This document shows, one piece after another, positions 17,806-26,486 of a DNA stretch of 64,000 bases. Position 1 is the stretch's first letter; each line of letters opens with the position of its first letter. The stretch covers positions 60,380 to 124,379 of the forward strand of contig JAZQQG010000049.1 of NCBI GenBank assembly GCA_045628945.1. Direction: 5' to 3'. The notes under the pieces were generated by a model, which saw only the letters and a list, made by a program, of their open reading frames with translations, was not told the origin of the DNA and made no database searches. This DNA comes from RGIG4034 sp045628945 (GTDB lineage: Bacteria; Bacillota; Clostridia; Lachnospirales; Lachnospiraceae). The position numbers were made by a program, and so were the translations under genes.

Positions 17806-19116
17806 CTATTCTACTTGCAATTCCGATATCTTGGCAACATAATCTCTCGGAATCAGCAGATGCTGTCCAAAAGGATTAATCACCAGCCCCTGAACATTCT
17901 CCTCACGCACCACGGCATGAATCAATTCCATGATTCGCAGGTTAATCATCAGGTTCGTAGTGGGTTGTTTGTGGACCTCGTCCTCATCCGTGTAAAGCGG
18001 AATCCAGAGTTTTCCTTGCCCATCCCGGACCTTGTCAATCGTCATCCGAAGTTCTTTGTCAAAAGAGAAAGAACTTCCAACGCGAAGTTTCTTCCAATCC
18101 ACCGTGTCAATCGCATGGTTCTGATCCACCATAGGGACCGGAACCTCCTCGCCGGAGACCGCAAGTCCGGCTAATGCCTCCAATACCGCCGTATAAGCGT
18201 CCGCGTACTGCTCCGTCTCGGCCAGGGCATAGAAACGATCAATCGCCGACCGGAGGACCTTATTTTGAGCATAAGTATCGACTTCGCCGACTATTTCTCT
18301 ATTCGCACACACGTTTCGCCCGATTGTTCGGTCAAATTTCTCCAACAGTTCCATCATCTCCACAGTGATATACTCTTTTGCTCTCGTGATGAGTTGCTTG
18401 GGAATGCCATAATACGCCTCTGCAATCGAGCCCGCAATGGCGGCGATGGTATCCGTATCCCCACCGAAAAGCACTGCATAACGAATCACTTCCTCATAAT
18501 CCCGGCCTTTCGCAAAGGCCTTCAATGCCTTCGGTAAGGCATCCCGACATGCGACGGAGTTTCGTTTCCACTTGCGCATAATCTCATAAGGTGCTGACAG
18601 CCGATACCCGAACTGTTCTTCCATATATAACAAAATCGTTCCCTTCGTATAGCCGCTTCGAGCCATAAAAATCGCGGTTGCCGTTGCCTCTGCACCCTGA
18701 ATGCCATCGGGATGATTATGCGTTACCTCAGCCGTGGCACGTGCCACTTCTCTGGTTCTTTCCAACGTATCATAGAGCCAGCCTGCCGCAGACACACGCA
18801 TAGCAGATCCGTTCCCGTAACTACCGTAGGGCTGTGGATTCTCATCAAACAGCCAGTTCCGGAAATATTTTCCGTAGCCAACCCGCGGATACCTGCGCCC
18901 CCACCGTTGCATGGCGTCCGTCACCGCCCGGTGAATCTCCTTTACACTCGCCTCCCGGTCCAGATCCATCAATGCCTCCCCTACTGCCAATGTCATCACA
19001 GTATCGTCTGTGAAACGATTCCGATACTCCGGGAAAAAAGCAAATCCCTTTTCGGGCGATAAAAAAGTGAATTCATACTGACTTCCGACAATATCTCCAA
19101 TCATCGCACCGTACAT
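17806..19116 (-). CDS. ADP-ribosylglycohydrolase with C-terminal SseB-like domain
   Basis: 436 residues from the ATG at 19116, chosen over the GTG three bases upstream because GGAGG then lies 7 bases away. The DraG fold covers about residues 1-260: GAMIGDIVGSQYE, FTDDTVMTLAVGEAL and FGGDTDTIAAIAGSIAEAYYG carry the metal ligands. After a helical linker, residues about 340-436 (KLWIPLYTDEDEV, then GLVINPFGQHLLIPRDYV) resemble SseB-type domains. It is the first gene of the ADP-ribose cluster. The DraG-SseB arrangement may target the hydrolase to a partner. Confidence 0.87.
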   Translation of the reverse strand: MYGAMIGDIVGSQYEFTFLSPEKGFAFFPEYRNRFTDDTVMTLAVGEALMDLDREASVKEIHRAVTDAMQRWGRRYPRVGYGKYFRNWLFDENPQPYGSYGNGSAMRVSAAGWLYDTLERTREVARATAEVTHNHPDGIQGAEATATAIFMARSGYTKGTILLYMEEQFGYRLSAPYEIMRKWKRNSVACRDALPKALKAFAKGRDYEEVIRYAVLFGGDTDTIAAIAGSIAEAYYGIPKQLITRAKEYITVEMMELLEKFDRTIGRNVCANREIVGEVDTYAQNKVLRSAIDRFYALAETEQYADAYTAVLEALAGLAVSGEEVPVPMVDQNHAIDTVDWKKLRVGSSFSFDKELRMTIDKVRDGQGKLWIPLYTDEDEVHKQPTTNLMINLRIMELIHAVVREENVQGLVINPFGQHLLIPRDYVAKISELQVE

Positions 19117-19240
19117 CACGCTACCTCCTTCGGTACTAATCTATGAATCCATCATACCTTACAAAGGTCCGAATTCGGTCAACGCACGATTGACATCTCA
19201 GTCTTCCACTCTTTCCAGCCCATAATAGTAGAGTTCATGT

Positions 19241-19978
19241 TTACTCCTGATTTGTTGTTACTCCAAGGTATCGCATCGCATTACGATACAGAATGTCAGA
19301 AATATACTCTGCATCGCAATGTTCGTGAAGCCAAAGGAGATATTCCTTCATTTTGGGCATTCTTCTGTCGATTCGATGTGCATCCGTTCCTACGAGGTCA
19401 ATCATTTTCCGATTCAAAAGACTATGTGCCATACGATTGATCTCATTCTCCGGCATGCGATACACGTCACACAGATTCAGTTGCAGTAGGCAACCTTGCT
19501 CTTTTAGTCGAGAAAGTTCTTCTATTTGCAAACCGTATCTCTCCGCATGCGCAATTACCGGCACATAATTCGCATCAATCAATCGTGTAATCATCGGGGC
19601 AATCTCCTCATAGGAACAGCCTCCCATATAAAACTCAACCAACACATATTTGGTCCCATTCATCGTTGGATAGGTTCCATCCCCGAGTTTCTTTATGATG
19701 GACTGAATCGATTCTCCATCAGAGTCCAGATAAATCTCGGTTCCGGCATATATTTGGATTTCCAGCTGCTCTTCCTGAATCCACTGCTTAATTTCATTCA
19801 TCTTGCAATAATACTCTTCCACATGGCCATTCAGATTCTCTGCGTGTGGAGTCAAAAACAAGTGACGACAGCCTTCCGCATATGCCATGCGAATCATCTC
19901 TCTGGACATCACCATATCAATCGCTCCATCATCTATTCCCGGCATCATATGACTATGCACATCAATTACAAATTGCAT
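19241..19978 (-). CDS. CpsB/YwqE-like PHP-fold tyrosine-protein phosphatase
   Basis: 245 residues from the ATG at 19978 (AGAGG about 9 bases upstream). PHP metal motifs: DVHSHMMPGIDDGA (His8, His10), FLTPHAE, the AHAERY segment and GTDAHRID near the end. Family members dephosphorylate tyrosine kinases controlling capsule or exopolysaccharide synthesis. No kinase or capsule genes are in view. The gene follows the tail-bearing membrane protein by only 15 bases, so it may be expressed with it. Confidence 0.87.
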   Translation of the reverse strand: MQFVIDVHSHMMPGIDDGAIDMVMSREMIRMAYAEGCRHLFLTPHAENLNGHVEEYYCKMNEIKQWIQEEQLEIQIYAGTEIYLDSDGESIQSIIKKLGDGTYPTMNGTKYVLVEFYMGGCSYEEIAPMITRLIDANYVPVIAHAERYGLQIEELSRLKEQGCLLQLNLCDVYRMPENEINRMAHSLLNRKMIDLVGTDAHRIDRRMPKMKEYLLWLHEHCDAEYISDILYRNAMRYLGVTTNQE

Positions 19979-19993
19979 CCTCGTACCTCTCAA

Positions 19994-20587
19994 TCACCAG
20001 TTTTCCCAATAACTATCCGCGTCATCCCAGTCATCAAAATCATATCCCCAAGCATCATCCATATACTCCTCATAGCTGTCATATTCATCCGGGTCCAAAA
20101 AATAACTGCTACTCGAAGATTGATTCTTTCTATAAGAATAATGCGTACTTCCGGAACTTGAGGAATTTTTCTTTTGATTCTTCTCCCATTCTGCCTTCAA
20201 CTGCTCATATTCTGTTTGAATTTTTTGCTTCTGGTCCGCTTCTTCGCGCCTGATACGATCCGCAAGTTCGGAGATTTCTTTCATCTTGGCTTCCCGCTCC
20301 GCCTTCTCTTTTGCTTCGCGCCGCTCTGTCTCCGCATTTCTGAAATACGGCTGACAACTCAACAGGACGAATATTGCAAGCGCAATGGAAGACAATGCGA
20401 CTCCATACCCTTTCTGAACCGGTCGAATCCCCTGCTCTTTGGCCGTAATTCGATCTTCGATAAAAGATGCGATAAACCAGAACGCAGCCAATCCACTTAC
20501 AATTGCTAACACAATAAATGCAGAATGCGGATATTCCGTAACAAATGCTGCTACCGCTATACTAAGAAGTACCAAAAACACTTCCAT
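19994..20587 (-). CDS. Tail-family membrane protein, copy 1 (acidic/aromatic C-terminal tail)
   Basis: 197 residues, family not recognised. Two hydrophobic segments (about 3-20 and 24-44) are followed by GIRPVQKGYG and a third segment (about 63-80). Then comes a charged coiled coil (about 85-135), a Ser-rich linker and a tail at 165-197. The tail contains YDSYEEYMDDAWGYDF and ends ADSYWENW. It is almost identical to the tails of the proteins at 36852 and 49936, although the middles differ. The start has AGGAGG upstream. The next gene is the CpsB-like phosphatase. Probably a membrane adaptor whose tail is bound by a shared partner; this is inference. Confidence 0.82.
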   Translation of the reverse strand: MEVFLVLLSIAVAAFVTEYPHSAFIVLAIVSGLAAFWFIASFIEDRITAKEQGIRPVQKGYGVALSSIALAIFVLLSCQPYFRNAETERREAKEKAEREAKMKEISELADRIRREEADQKQKIQTEYEQLKAEWEKNQKKNSSSSGSTHYSYRKNQSSSSSYFLDPDEYDSYEEYMDDAWGYDFDDWDDADSYWENW

Positions 20588-20675
20588 ATTGATTTCCTCC
20601 TATAATCAAATGATAACGTTTACTTTTATACAATCCCACAATATAACATTTTTAGTACCATTAATGGGACTCAAG

Positions 20676-20708
20676 TAAAAAAAGAGCCATAACCTAAGTT
20701 ATAGCTCT
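20676..20708 (-). terminator. Intrinsic terminator after the MBL-fold gene
   Basis: GAGCCATAAC (20684-20693) pairs with GTTATAGCTC (20698-20707), one mismatch, followed on the minus strand by a run of seven T. A second imperfect CACCG/CGGTG hairpin lies just before it at about 20710-20730. Confidence 0.8.
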
Positions 20709-20773
20709 CACCGCAGTTCTACCGGTGGCAATTCTTACTTTTTTCTGTTAATTTAGTGTACTTGCTTAATAAG

Positions 20774-21415
20774 TTACAATTTCAGTTCAACCTGAATGCC
20801 GCCATCGCTCTTCTCGACCAGTTCCTTAAAATCACGGCCATCCGCAGGACTTCCCACGATATCCCCGTAATGGGTCGGCACAACAGCACACGGCTTCATC
20901 TCAGCAACCAGCACCGCTGCCTGCTTCTTATCCATGGTAAACTTGCCACCAATCGGGAGCAGTGCCACATCGCACCGAACCTTCTTGACATCCTCGTTTA
21001 CATCCGTATCCCCCGCAACATAGTAGCGGATGCCGTCCATCTGCACGATATATCCCTGCCACTTTTTGCCCTTCGTATGAAAGGGTTTTAAAGGAGCATT
21101 GTAAGCCGGCACGGTCTCAACCTGCAGTTCCCGAAGTTCATGAAGAGTGCCCGGCTCCCACAATTCGACATCCGATACTCCGGACTCAGCACGAATCTGT
21201 TTCTCCATCGACGCAGGTGCAACAAGGACGGTCGTCTCCTTCTTAATCTTTGCAATAGATTCAGGTTGAAAATGATCAAAATGCTCATGCGTAATAAAAA
21301 TAATATCCGCATCGTGCTTCTCTTCCGCCACATTAAACGGGTCAAAATAGATTGTCTTTGCCCCGGCAATTCGGATACTACTCTGGGCATTCACCGTTAT
21401 ATTCGCTAATTCCAT
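20774..21415 (-). CDS. MBL-fold metal-dependent hydrolase (UlaG-like)
   Basis: 213 residues. The zinc motif HEHFDH at 43-48, AGDTDVN near 132-138 and the late PTHYGD match small UlaG-like metallo-beta-lactamase-fold hydrolases. These are cytoplasmic and typically cleave phosphoester or lactone bonds, but substrates are mostly unknown. Monocistronic, ending in its own terminator. Confidence 0.9.
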   Translation of the reverse strand: MELANITVNAQSSIRIAGAKTIYFDPFNVAEEKHDADIIFITHEHFDHFQPESIAKIKKETTVLVAPASMEKQIRAESGVSDVELWEPGTLHELRELQVETVPAYNAPLKPFHTKGKKWQGYIVQMDGIRYYVAGDTDVNEDVKKVRCDVALLPIGGKFTMDKKQAAVLVAEMKPCAVVPTHYGDIVGSPADGRDFKELVEKSDGGIQVELKL

Positions 21416-21427
21416 CTGTTTTCACTC

Positions 21428-21682
21428 CTATTTCGTCCAATATGGTGTCTGGTCCTTGTGGGTATAACCCTTCAATTTCCCGCGGTACTCCTCCAACAAG
21501 GCACTGTAGTATTTGCAGGCCTTCTCATTTAACTTCCCGGCCGTCTTATACTCCTCATACGCGCGCTCAAGCTCCTTGAGATTGTCCTGCGCATTGTCCT
21601 TATAATTATTGGACATATTCATCTCCAAGCGAAGGAGAATGTTGTCTAAATGTTTTTCGGATTTGGATTTGAAAAATAGCAT
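21428..21682 (-). CDS. Small helical protein of unknown function
   Basis: 84 residues, mostly charged and predicted helical (KDNAQDNLKELERAYEEYK). No signal or membrane segment. Family not recognised. It lies between the membrane protein at 21725 and the MBL gene, 12 bases before the latter, and could be read with either. The start has a moderate AGGAG site. Confidence 0.65.
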   Translation of the reverse strand: MLFFKSKSEKHLDNILLRLEMNMSNNYKDNAQDNLKELERAYEEYKTAGKLNEKACKYYSALLEEYRGKLKGYTHKDQTPYWTK

Positions 21683-21724
21683 GTGGGCTCCTTTGCTTAC
21701 AGACCAATCAGTACATCATCATCT

Positions 21725-22198
21725 CTACTTTACCAAAAATAAAATCAACTCTGCCAATGCCATTACAACGGCAACAACCGTTAAAATTTGTAATTTTCTA
21801 ACATTTTTCTTATTTTCCTCAATAAGTTGAAGTTTTACTTGCATCTCCCCAAGCTTGTGATTTAAGACTTGAGCTGTCGTCTCTCCAACTTCATTGTGGC
21901 GCTTATCTACTTTTTCCAAATCATTTCCAATACCCGTTACTCGATTTGAAAAAGCTCCCATGTCCTGTTGTAGTTGAATAATAGTTTCTTGAATTTCAAG
22001 CAAAAATGAATTAAATTCTTTTCCTGTCACTTTATGCTGAATCAGCCCAAATGGGCCGCAACGCTCTTTAACTCGTTGAACTGTTATATCCGTCGATGAT
22101 GTTTTATCATCTCGCCGAAAAAGAGTAACTTTTTTCTTTAGTCTTGAGTTACTTTTTTCGGCCCTCTTATTATTTGATTTTGTATTACTTTTATGCAT
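21725..22198 (-). CDS. Coiled-coil protein with C-terminal membrane anchor, partner of the HNH-like membrane protein
   Basis: 157 residues: a basic N terminus (about 1-30), a middle segment (DITVQRVKERCGPFGLIQHK), a coiled coil (about 75-130) and one C-terminal hydrophobic segment (about 137-156). It begins 9 bases after the stop of the 521-residue gene, with GGGAT-type spacing, so both are surely coexpressed. Composition is AT-rich like its partner. No family recognised. The layout suggests an anchored partner or regulator of the larger protein. Confidence 0.75.
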   Translation of the reverse strand: MHKSNTKSNNKRAEKSNSRLKKKVTLFRRDDKTSSTDITVQRVKERCGPFGLIQHKVTGKEFNSFLLEIQETIIQLQQDMGAFSNRVTGIGNDLEKVDKRHNEVGETTAQVLNHKLGEMQVKLQLIEENKKNVRKLQILTVVAVVMALAELILFLVK

Positions 22199-22207
22199 CC
22201 CTTATCC

Positions 22208-23773
22208 TCATTCCAAGACAGTAGTTTCCGACATAAGTGCTTGCAACTTCTGAATTATCCTCGCAGAATCCTCTTCATTCTGCGCCATTTTCACACTTCT
22301 CTTCTCATCATTTTCTTCTGCCCATATCATCTGATTTCCTAGTATCTCACCTTGCAGAGACATGATTCTAGAATTGTTATCAATTTTCTTTTCTCTGATA
22401 GCGGCTCTCTGATATTCTTCAAAGAGAAGCTCTATTCTATTTATCGCAACAGCTCCAACAATTCCAGAAATTGTTGCACCTGCAAAAATACCCATTATAC
22501 TAGCGAAAGAACCAATCGACGGTATTTCAAAAGAAAATCCAGGAATAGCCGAAAGTGCACTTGTAATAGTTTCGCCCAAAACAATGGCTCCTATTCCACA
22601 TAACCCAGAAACAATAATTTCGCTAGTATGAGTAACCATTTCAATATATGGAATATTTCTTTCTCGCGCAGTTTTTACATAATGAATCGCTTCTCTAATT
22701 GAATTCCAGCCCGTTTTAATCATTACCCATACTTTCATAATCATTCCGACAATAGGACCTATAATCGCAGTCGCAATTGCTGATATTACAGATTGAGTAA
22801 CATTCATCAGTTGATTTCGCAATTTTTTCAAAAAAGAGATAATGGATTGCTTTATATATTCGATAAGAATATCTATGGTACGATTAACCACACTAAGCCA
22901 TGCAATAAATCCTTTGACAATTTCCTTTACTAATTCTGCTAAGAGACGTATAAAGGCTGCTTTCAATGCCATGCCGGCAGCTTTCTTAATTTCTGTCCGT
23001 CTAACTCTATCCGCCTCGCGATCGAGTTCTTCTTTTCCTTCTTTAACCAACTTTTCCCTTGCATCCCGTGCTACTCGATCATTTTCAAGACATTCCTCTT
23101 TATCGATATTATATCTCTCATCTGGCTTAAGCGGTTCATCATATCCAGGCACTTTTCTTTCCTTCTCAAGCCAATCAGTCATAGCCAAATCTCCCTTTGA
23201 CTGATTTGCAGCGCTATCCATCGGCTTAAGATTATCTTTCCCGTTTGCAAACTGTTTCTGGACTTCTTTGTCAATATAAGCGTTAATTTCCGGATCTCTT
23301 ATGATTTCCGCAAGTGGAATAGTATGATCGTTATTCACGGTCTTCGATCCCATTGGTCTTCCCGCATCAAAAAAAGCTCGTGCTTCTTCCTTTATAACTT
23401 TTTTATCTTTATTATACAAAACATGTCCATTGTCATCAGTTTTAAATGATTCGACATAATTCTTGTACCGCTTCTCAATATCCTTTAACTTGGGATTTCG
23501 GCTTGGCAATATTCCCTGTTCAAAGTCTTTTGGTGTCAAATACAAATCTTCTTTACTAATGTTGTATAGAAGGTCTCCATTCGCATTTTTATACTCCATT
23601 CCTGTTGCAGAAGCCAATTGATTCATAAACTGCTCCCATACAACATTCATAATCGTTCCCCCAAGAGCTTCTGGAGATGCAATAGTTACTGCTTCATTTT
23701 CCAAGAATTCTTTACGAGCCAATTCCTCTGCTAATCGTTCTTCAATTGTCCCCCCAACACTACTTCCTGTCAT
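22208..23773 (-). CDS. Multi-pass membrane protein with HNH-like nuclease motif
   Basis: 521 residues. Residues 149-195 carry an HNH-type pattern: NDHTIPLAE (Asp149-His150), NLKPMDS (Asn181) and AANQSKGD (Asn190, Lys193), the usual metal-finger nuclease spacing without zinc cysteines. The first 145 residues contain LYN repeats. A charged segment (about 205-265) is followed by four hydrophobic regions (about 270-305, 335-358, 388-412, 425-447) and a charged C-terminal helix. The start has GGAGGAGCG. It is coexpressed with the anchored coiled-coil protein 9 bases downstream. A membrane-tethered nuclease effector, for example in phage defence, is plausible but inferred. No family name is known to me. 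Confidence 0.75.
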   Translation of the reverse strand: MTGSSVGGTIEERLAEELARKEFLENEAVTIASPEALGGTIMNVVWEQFMNQLASATGMEYKNANGDLLYNISKEDLYLTPKDFEQGILPSRNPKLKDIEKRYKNYVESFKTDDNGHVLYNKDKKVIKEEARAFFDAGRPMGSKTVNNDHTIPLAEIIRDPEINAYIDKEVQKQFANGKDNLKPMDSAANQSKGDLAMTDWLEKERKVPGYDEPLKPDERYNIDKEECLENDRVARDAREKLVKEGKEELDREADRVRRTEIKKAAGMALKAAFIRLLAELVKEIVKGFIAWLSVVNRTIDILIEYIKQSIISFLKKLRNQLMNVTQSVISAIATAIIGPIVGMIMKVWVMIKTGWNSIREAIHYVKTARERNIPYIEMVTHTSEIIVSGLCGIGAIVLGETITSALSAIPGFSFEIPSIGSFASIMGIFAGATISGIVGAVAINRIELLFEEYQRAAIREKKIDNNSRIMSLQGEILGNQMIWAEENDEKRSVKMAQNEEDSARIIQKLQALMSETTVLE

Positions 23774-23890
23774 CGCTCCTCCTTTTCACTTGTGTTCACA
23801 GAAGTGAACATTTTGCGATAATATTATACCATACTCTTATACATATTTTCCATCTGCACCTGCCAATCACTTTCCACTGCATATTTCCCC

Positions 23891-24046
23891 CTACTCCTCA
23901 ATATCACTCCGGGTATCCTCAATCAACTCTTCAAGCAACTTGATGGCCTTGTCCTTATCCTCCGACATCACTGCTTCTTTGACTTGCATTAAGCTTCGCA
24001 ACAACAATCGCGAATATGCTACAAACTCCACTTCAAACTCTTCCAT
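23891..24046 (-). CDS. Small helical protein
   Basis: 51 residues starting at the ATG at 24046 with AAGGAG about 8 bases upstream. Highly charged and helical (KEAVMSEDKDKAIKLLEELI). No known family. It is a small accessory gene between the HNH-like membrane operon and the zinc-ribbon gene. Confidence 0.62.
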   Translation of the reverse strand: MEEFEVEFVAYSRLLLRSLMQVKEAVMSEDKDKAIKLLEELIEDTRSDIEE

Positions 24047-24113
24047 TTTTTGTTCTCCTTTCGTGATTCAATAAAAACCGATTGCATCCATGATAGGTTC
24101 TTTTTTCATTTTC

Positions 24114-24287
24114 CTACCCCAACAATTCCACCTTGCTCGTCAGATGATAACCTCTACAGCAAGGACACCAATAGTAATCCAGCTTCTTGCCTCGGGCCTG
24201 CTCGCATTTCTTGCGAAACTGATTCACGGTATGCTCATCGCGATAACGGTTCTTGCTTCCACACATTTTCCAGGTACTCTTGCTCAT
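24114..24287 (-). CDS. Small zinc-ribbon protein
   Basis: 57 residues from the ATG at 24287 with AAGGAGGAG upstream. The C-terminal part has WCPCCRGYHLTSK, and with two upstream Cys residues (MCGSK and KKCEQ) it can form a zinc ribbon; GYHLT is common in small phage and plasmid zinc-ribbon proteins. A decayed copy of its 3' end lies at 26277-26315. Function unknown. Confidence 0.7.
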   Translation of the reverse strand: MSKSTWKMCGSKNRYRDEHTVNQFRKKCEQARGKKLDYYWCPCCRGYHLTSKVELLG

Positions 24288-24371
24288 AGTTCTCCTCCTT
24301 ATTGAATCAATCCGGTTTTCTTGGTACTTTATATTCTACTCACGCGTAGTCCAATAAATCTCCCTGTAAGC

Positions 24372-24420
24372 AAAAAAGAATCTGCTCCTGCCTTCCTTTT
24401 GGAATTCAGAGCAGATTCTT
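24372..24420 (-). terminator. Intrinsic terminator inside repeat copy 1
   Basis: AAGAATCTGCTC (24376-24387) pairs perfectly with GAGCAGATTCTT (24409-24420), followed on the minus strand by a T-run. In copy 2 (about 26376-26415) the same hairpin has several mismatches. Confidence 0.8.
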
Positions 24421-24441
24421 CTTGTTCTTTTTTGTTTCTCC

Positions 24442-24492
24442 CTAATAGAAGAAAAACTTCTCACATTTAAAGCGAAGCATCTCCACATCACA
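24442..24492 (-). pseudogene. Remnant of the 3' end of a Sel1-like gene
   Basis: The minus strand encodes the end of the protein of gene 26437-27501 (DVEMLRFKCEKFFFY then stop), but homology ceases upstream. It is a duplicated fragment, not a gene. Confidence 0.7.
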
Positions 24493-24629
24493 ATATGCTG
24501 CAGTTTTAAAACCACAACATATTGTACCATATCCCTACTTACTATCATATCTTTGTTTACATAGATAATATGCGATAATCTGAATCACTGACTATTCCTT
24601 TTTCAACTTCACATATGTAAAAGAGGACT

Positions 24630-25028
24630 CTATATCGTCATCCAGTTCGTTTTCCCAACCAAAGCACACATCGCATTCCACATTTCTTCATTTGACAGAT
24701 GTACATAGATCTGCGTTTTGTTCGGTCTCTCATTTTCAGGCAATTCCATAAAAGCCTTCGTACGGGCATAGGCTTCGCGATCGAACACACCATTTACCCG
24801 CATATCACAGAGCTTTCTAAAAAAGAATTCCCTCTTTCCGGTCTGTCGATTTCTTACCTCAACCAGATGACTGCTCTTGTCCGTTTGATTCAACACTAAT
24901 TCATAGTCAGTTCCCTCCACCACCGGACTTAGCATCGTTACAAAACGCTCCCTTGCATCCTTCCGCCAATTGCACTCAATATCCAATCCTGCCATGTTTA
25001 CCTGCTGCAAATACATAATATTGCTCAT
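24630..25028 (-). CDS. Uncharacterised protein between the two direct repeats
   Basis: 132 residues, no membrane segment. It contains YELVLNQTDKSSHLVEVRNRQTGKREFFFRKL and a C-terminal QIYVHLSNEEMWNAMCALVG. Family not recognised. Codon and base use are close to the neighbouring chromosome. With the HTH gene it occupies the space between the two copies of the 155-bp repeat. Confidence 0.68.
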   Translation of the reverse strand: MSNIMYLQQVNMAGLDIECNWRKDARERFVTMLSPVVEGTDYELVLNQTDKSSHLVEVRNRQTGKREFFFRKLCDMRVNGVFDREAYARTKAFMELPENERPNKTQIYVHLSNEEMWNAMCALVGKTNWMTI

Positions 25029-25196
25029 CTTTTAAACCTCTATCTTTCATATGATATGTGTTTGTTCTTTCTATTATTCAGAAAGTGAGTCTGTGGCTGA
25101 TTTCATCTCTATTATCTTCCTACCACAATAGCCGTAACCGGCTCCGCTACAGTTACACAGAAAGAGAATCATTACACTGTAGCAGCTATGAAGAAA

Positions 25197-26072
25197 CTAA
25201 ACAAATAACTCCGGAAAATCGTGTTCTACTATATCCAAATACCATGAACCGATTTTTAATCCAATCATATACAGGGCATCACACACCTCAACATTCCATT
25301 CATAGTGTTTGTAGTCCGATACTAATCTATCTTGAACCTTTTCACTAATACCGTATTCGTCCTTCCCTCTTAACGAGATGTCTGACCAATCGATATCGTC
25401 ATCTAAATCAACTTTATAAAACAACTCAAAAACCGGAGTGATACTAATCCATCGAGTCTGACAGTGCCATGTCGAATCCGTGAAAGCACACGTTTCAAGA
25501 AACAGCCTCTCCAGCCTTTGATAAGCATCTTGGCTAATTACCAAACGGCTCTGGTCTATTTTTATTTTAATCTTATTCAACCATATAGAATAATAATCGA
25601 TAACTCCATCTTCTATTACTTGCTGATGTTCATCAATTACCCTTGTATACATTAATGATGGATAAAATTGGTTGATAAGTTCCAAAAGATCTCTGATAAT
25701 CGATCGCAATGCTTCCTTTTCATCAGTTGCAATGTTCATATTAATGACTTTTTCTTTGATTTCACACATGTAATCATCTCCTCTTGAGTTGTCGAGAAGT
25801 TTCGTATAGGGTATTTCCAGATAATCCGCCATATTCTTTACAACAGTCAAATCTGCCGGACCATTATAACCCATCTTCCAATTTTTAATCGCCTCTACGG
25901 ATACGCATAGACAATCAGATAAATGATTATATACATCCTTAAGTTTTACACTCTCTCCGAATACTTCTTTTCTCTGCTTGTAATTCTTGATTTCATCAGT
26001 GAACTTAACATGACTAAATTGATACTCATTACCGACTTCATCGTGAAACACTCGATACTTCTTACTTCTCAT
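25197..26072 (-). CDS. HTH protein, paralogue of the one at 37449
   Basis: 291 residues from the ATG at 26072 (GGAGGAACC upstream). Residues about 30-80 form an HTH-like region with VSVEAIKNWKMGYNGPADL, closely matching MDAIRNWMYGKNGPSDM of the protein at 37449. Both begin with a YRVF/FRVL-like segment and a V/FxDEVG or KRVGD motif. The C-terminal 180 residues are acidic and unassigned. It probably regulates nearby genes or senses through its C-terminal domain. Here no tail-family gene follows, unlike the 37-kb locus. Confidence 0.75.
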   Translation of the reverse strand: MRSKKYRVFHDEVGNEYQFSHVKFTDEIKNYKQRKEVFGESVKLKDVYNHLSDCLCVSVEAIKNWKMGYNGPADLTVVKNMADYLEIPYTKLLDNSRGDDYMCEIKEKVINMNIATDEKEALRSIIRDLLELINQFYPSLMYTRVIDEHQQVIEDGVIDYYSIWLNKIKIKIDQSRLVISQDAYQRLERLFLETCAFTDSTWHCQTRWISITPVFELFYKVDLDDDIDWSDISLRGKDEYGISEKVQDRLVSDYKHYEWNVEVCDALYMIGLKIGSWYLDIVEHDFPELFV

Positions 26073-26276
26073 AATAGGTTCCTCCAAAAGAATTGCAATC
26101 ACTTTATACTCACATTATACCAATCTTCCGGACAGAAAAAAGATAGAGTAAAACATCTACCTCTTCTACCTTTTTCTTGCTTTTTCATTACTCATCCTAT
26201 CTTCCGAAATCTAACTTGTATGACACTATCTTATCCGACTATTTCGGCATATTGGTCAACGGCCAGGAGACTTTCG

Positions 26277-26315
26277 CTACTCCGCCAACTCCAACTTGCT
26301 GGTCAGATGAAACCT
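26277..26315 (-). pseudogene. Remnant of a second zinc-ribbon gene 3' end
   Basis: Twelve codons ending FHLTSKLELAE then stop, matching the end of the zinc-ribbon protein at 24114 (GYHLTSKVELLG). No start or cysteines remain. It adjoins repeat copy 2 and shows that the zinc-ribbon/Sel1 junction was duplicated. The rest of 26103-26436 contains only the repeat and no supported gene. Confidence 0.6.
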
Positions 26316-26336
26316 TTATTTCTATAACATTTAGTA

Positions 26337-26486
26337 TACTCACGCGTAGTCCAATAAATCTCCCTGGAAGCAAAAAAGAATCTGCCCCTTCCTTTCGGAA
26401 TTAGAACAGACTCTTCTTGTTCTTTTTTGTTTCTCCCTAATAGAAGAAAAACTTCTCACATTTAAAGCGAAGCATTTCCACATCAC
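26337..26486. repeat. Direct repeat copy 2 (about 150 bp)
   Basis: Same orientation and sequence as 24338-24492 with a few substitutions and small gaps. It covers the terminator and the final codons of the intact Sel1-like gene. The two copies lie 2.0 kb apart and could recombine to delete the genes between them. Confidence 0.85.

Larger units (their letters stand above)
24338..24492. repeat. Direct repeat copy 1 (about 155 bp)
   Basis: Nearly identical to 26337-26486, in the same orientation. It includes a terminator and the last 17 codons (with stop) of a Sel1-like gene. In this copy the gene body is missing, so the segment is a leftover of duplication or of recombination. The flanking stretch 24288-24629 contains nothing else I can support as a gene. 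Confidence 0.85.

Noticed and set aside
19241..19978. Capsule cluster around the CpsB-like phosphatase
   Set aside because: No tyrosine kinase, flippase or polymerase genes are adjacent. The gene follows an unrelated membrane protein instead.
20710..20755. Imperfect CACCG/CGGTG hairpin beside the MBL terminator as a separate riboswitch
   Set aside because: It lies downstream of the gene, is short and has no conserved riboswitch core that I can identify.
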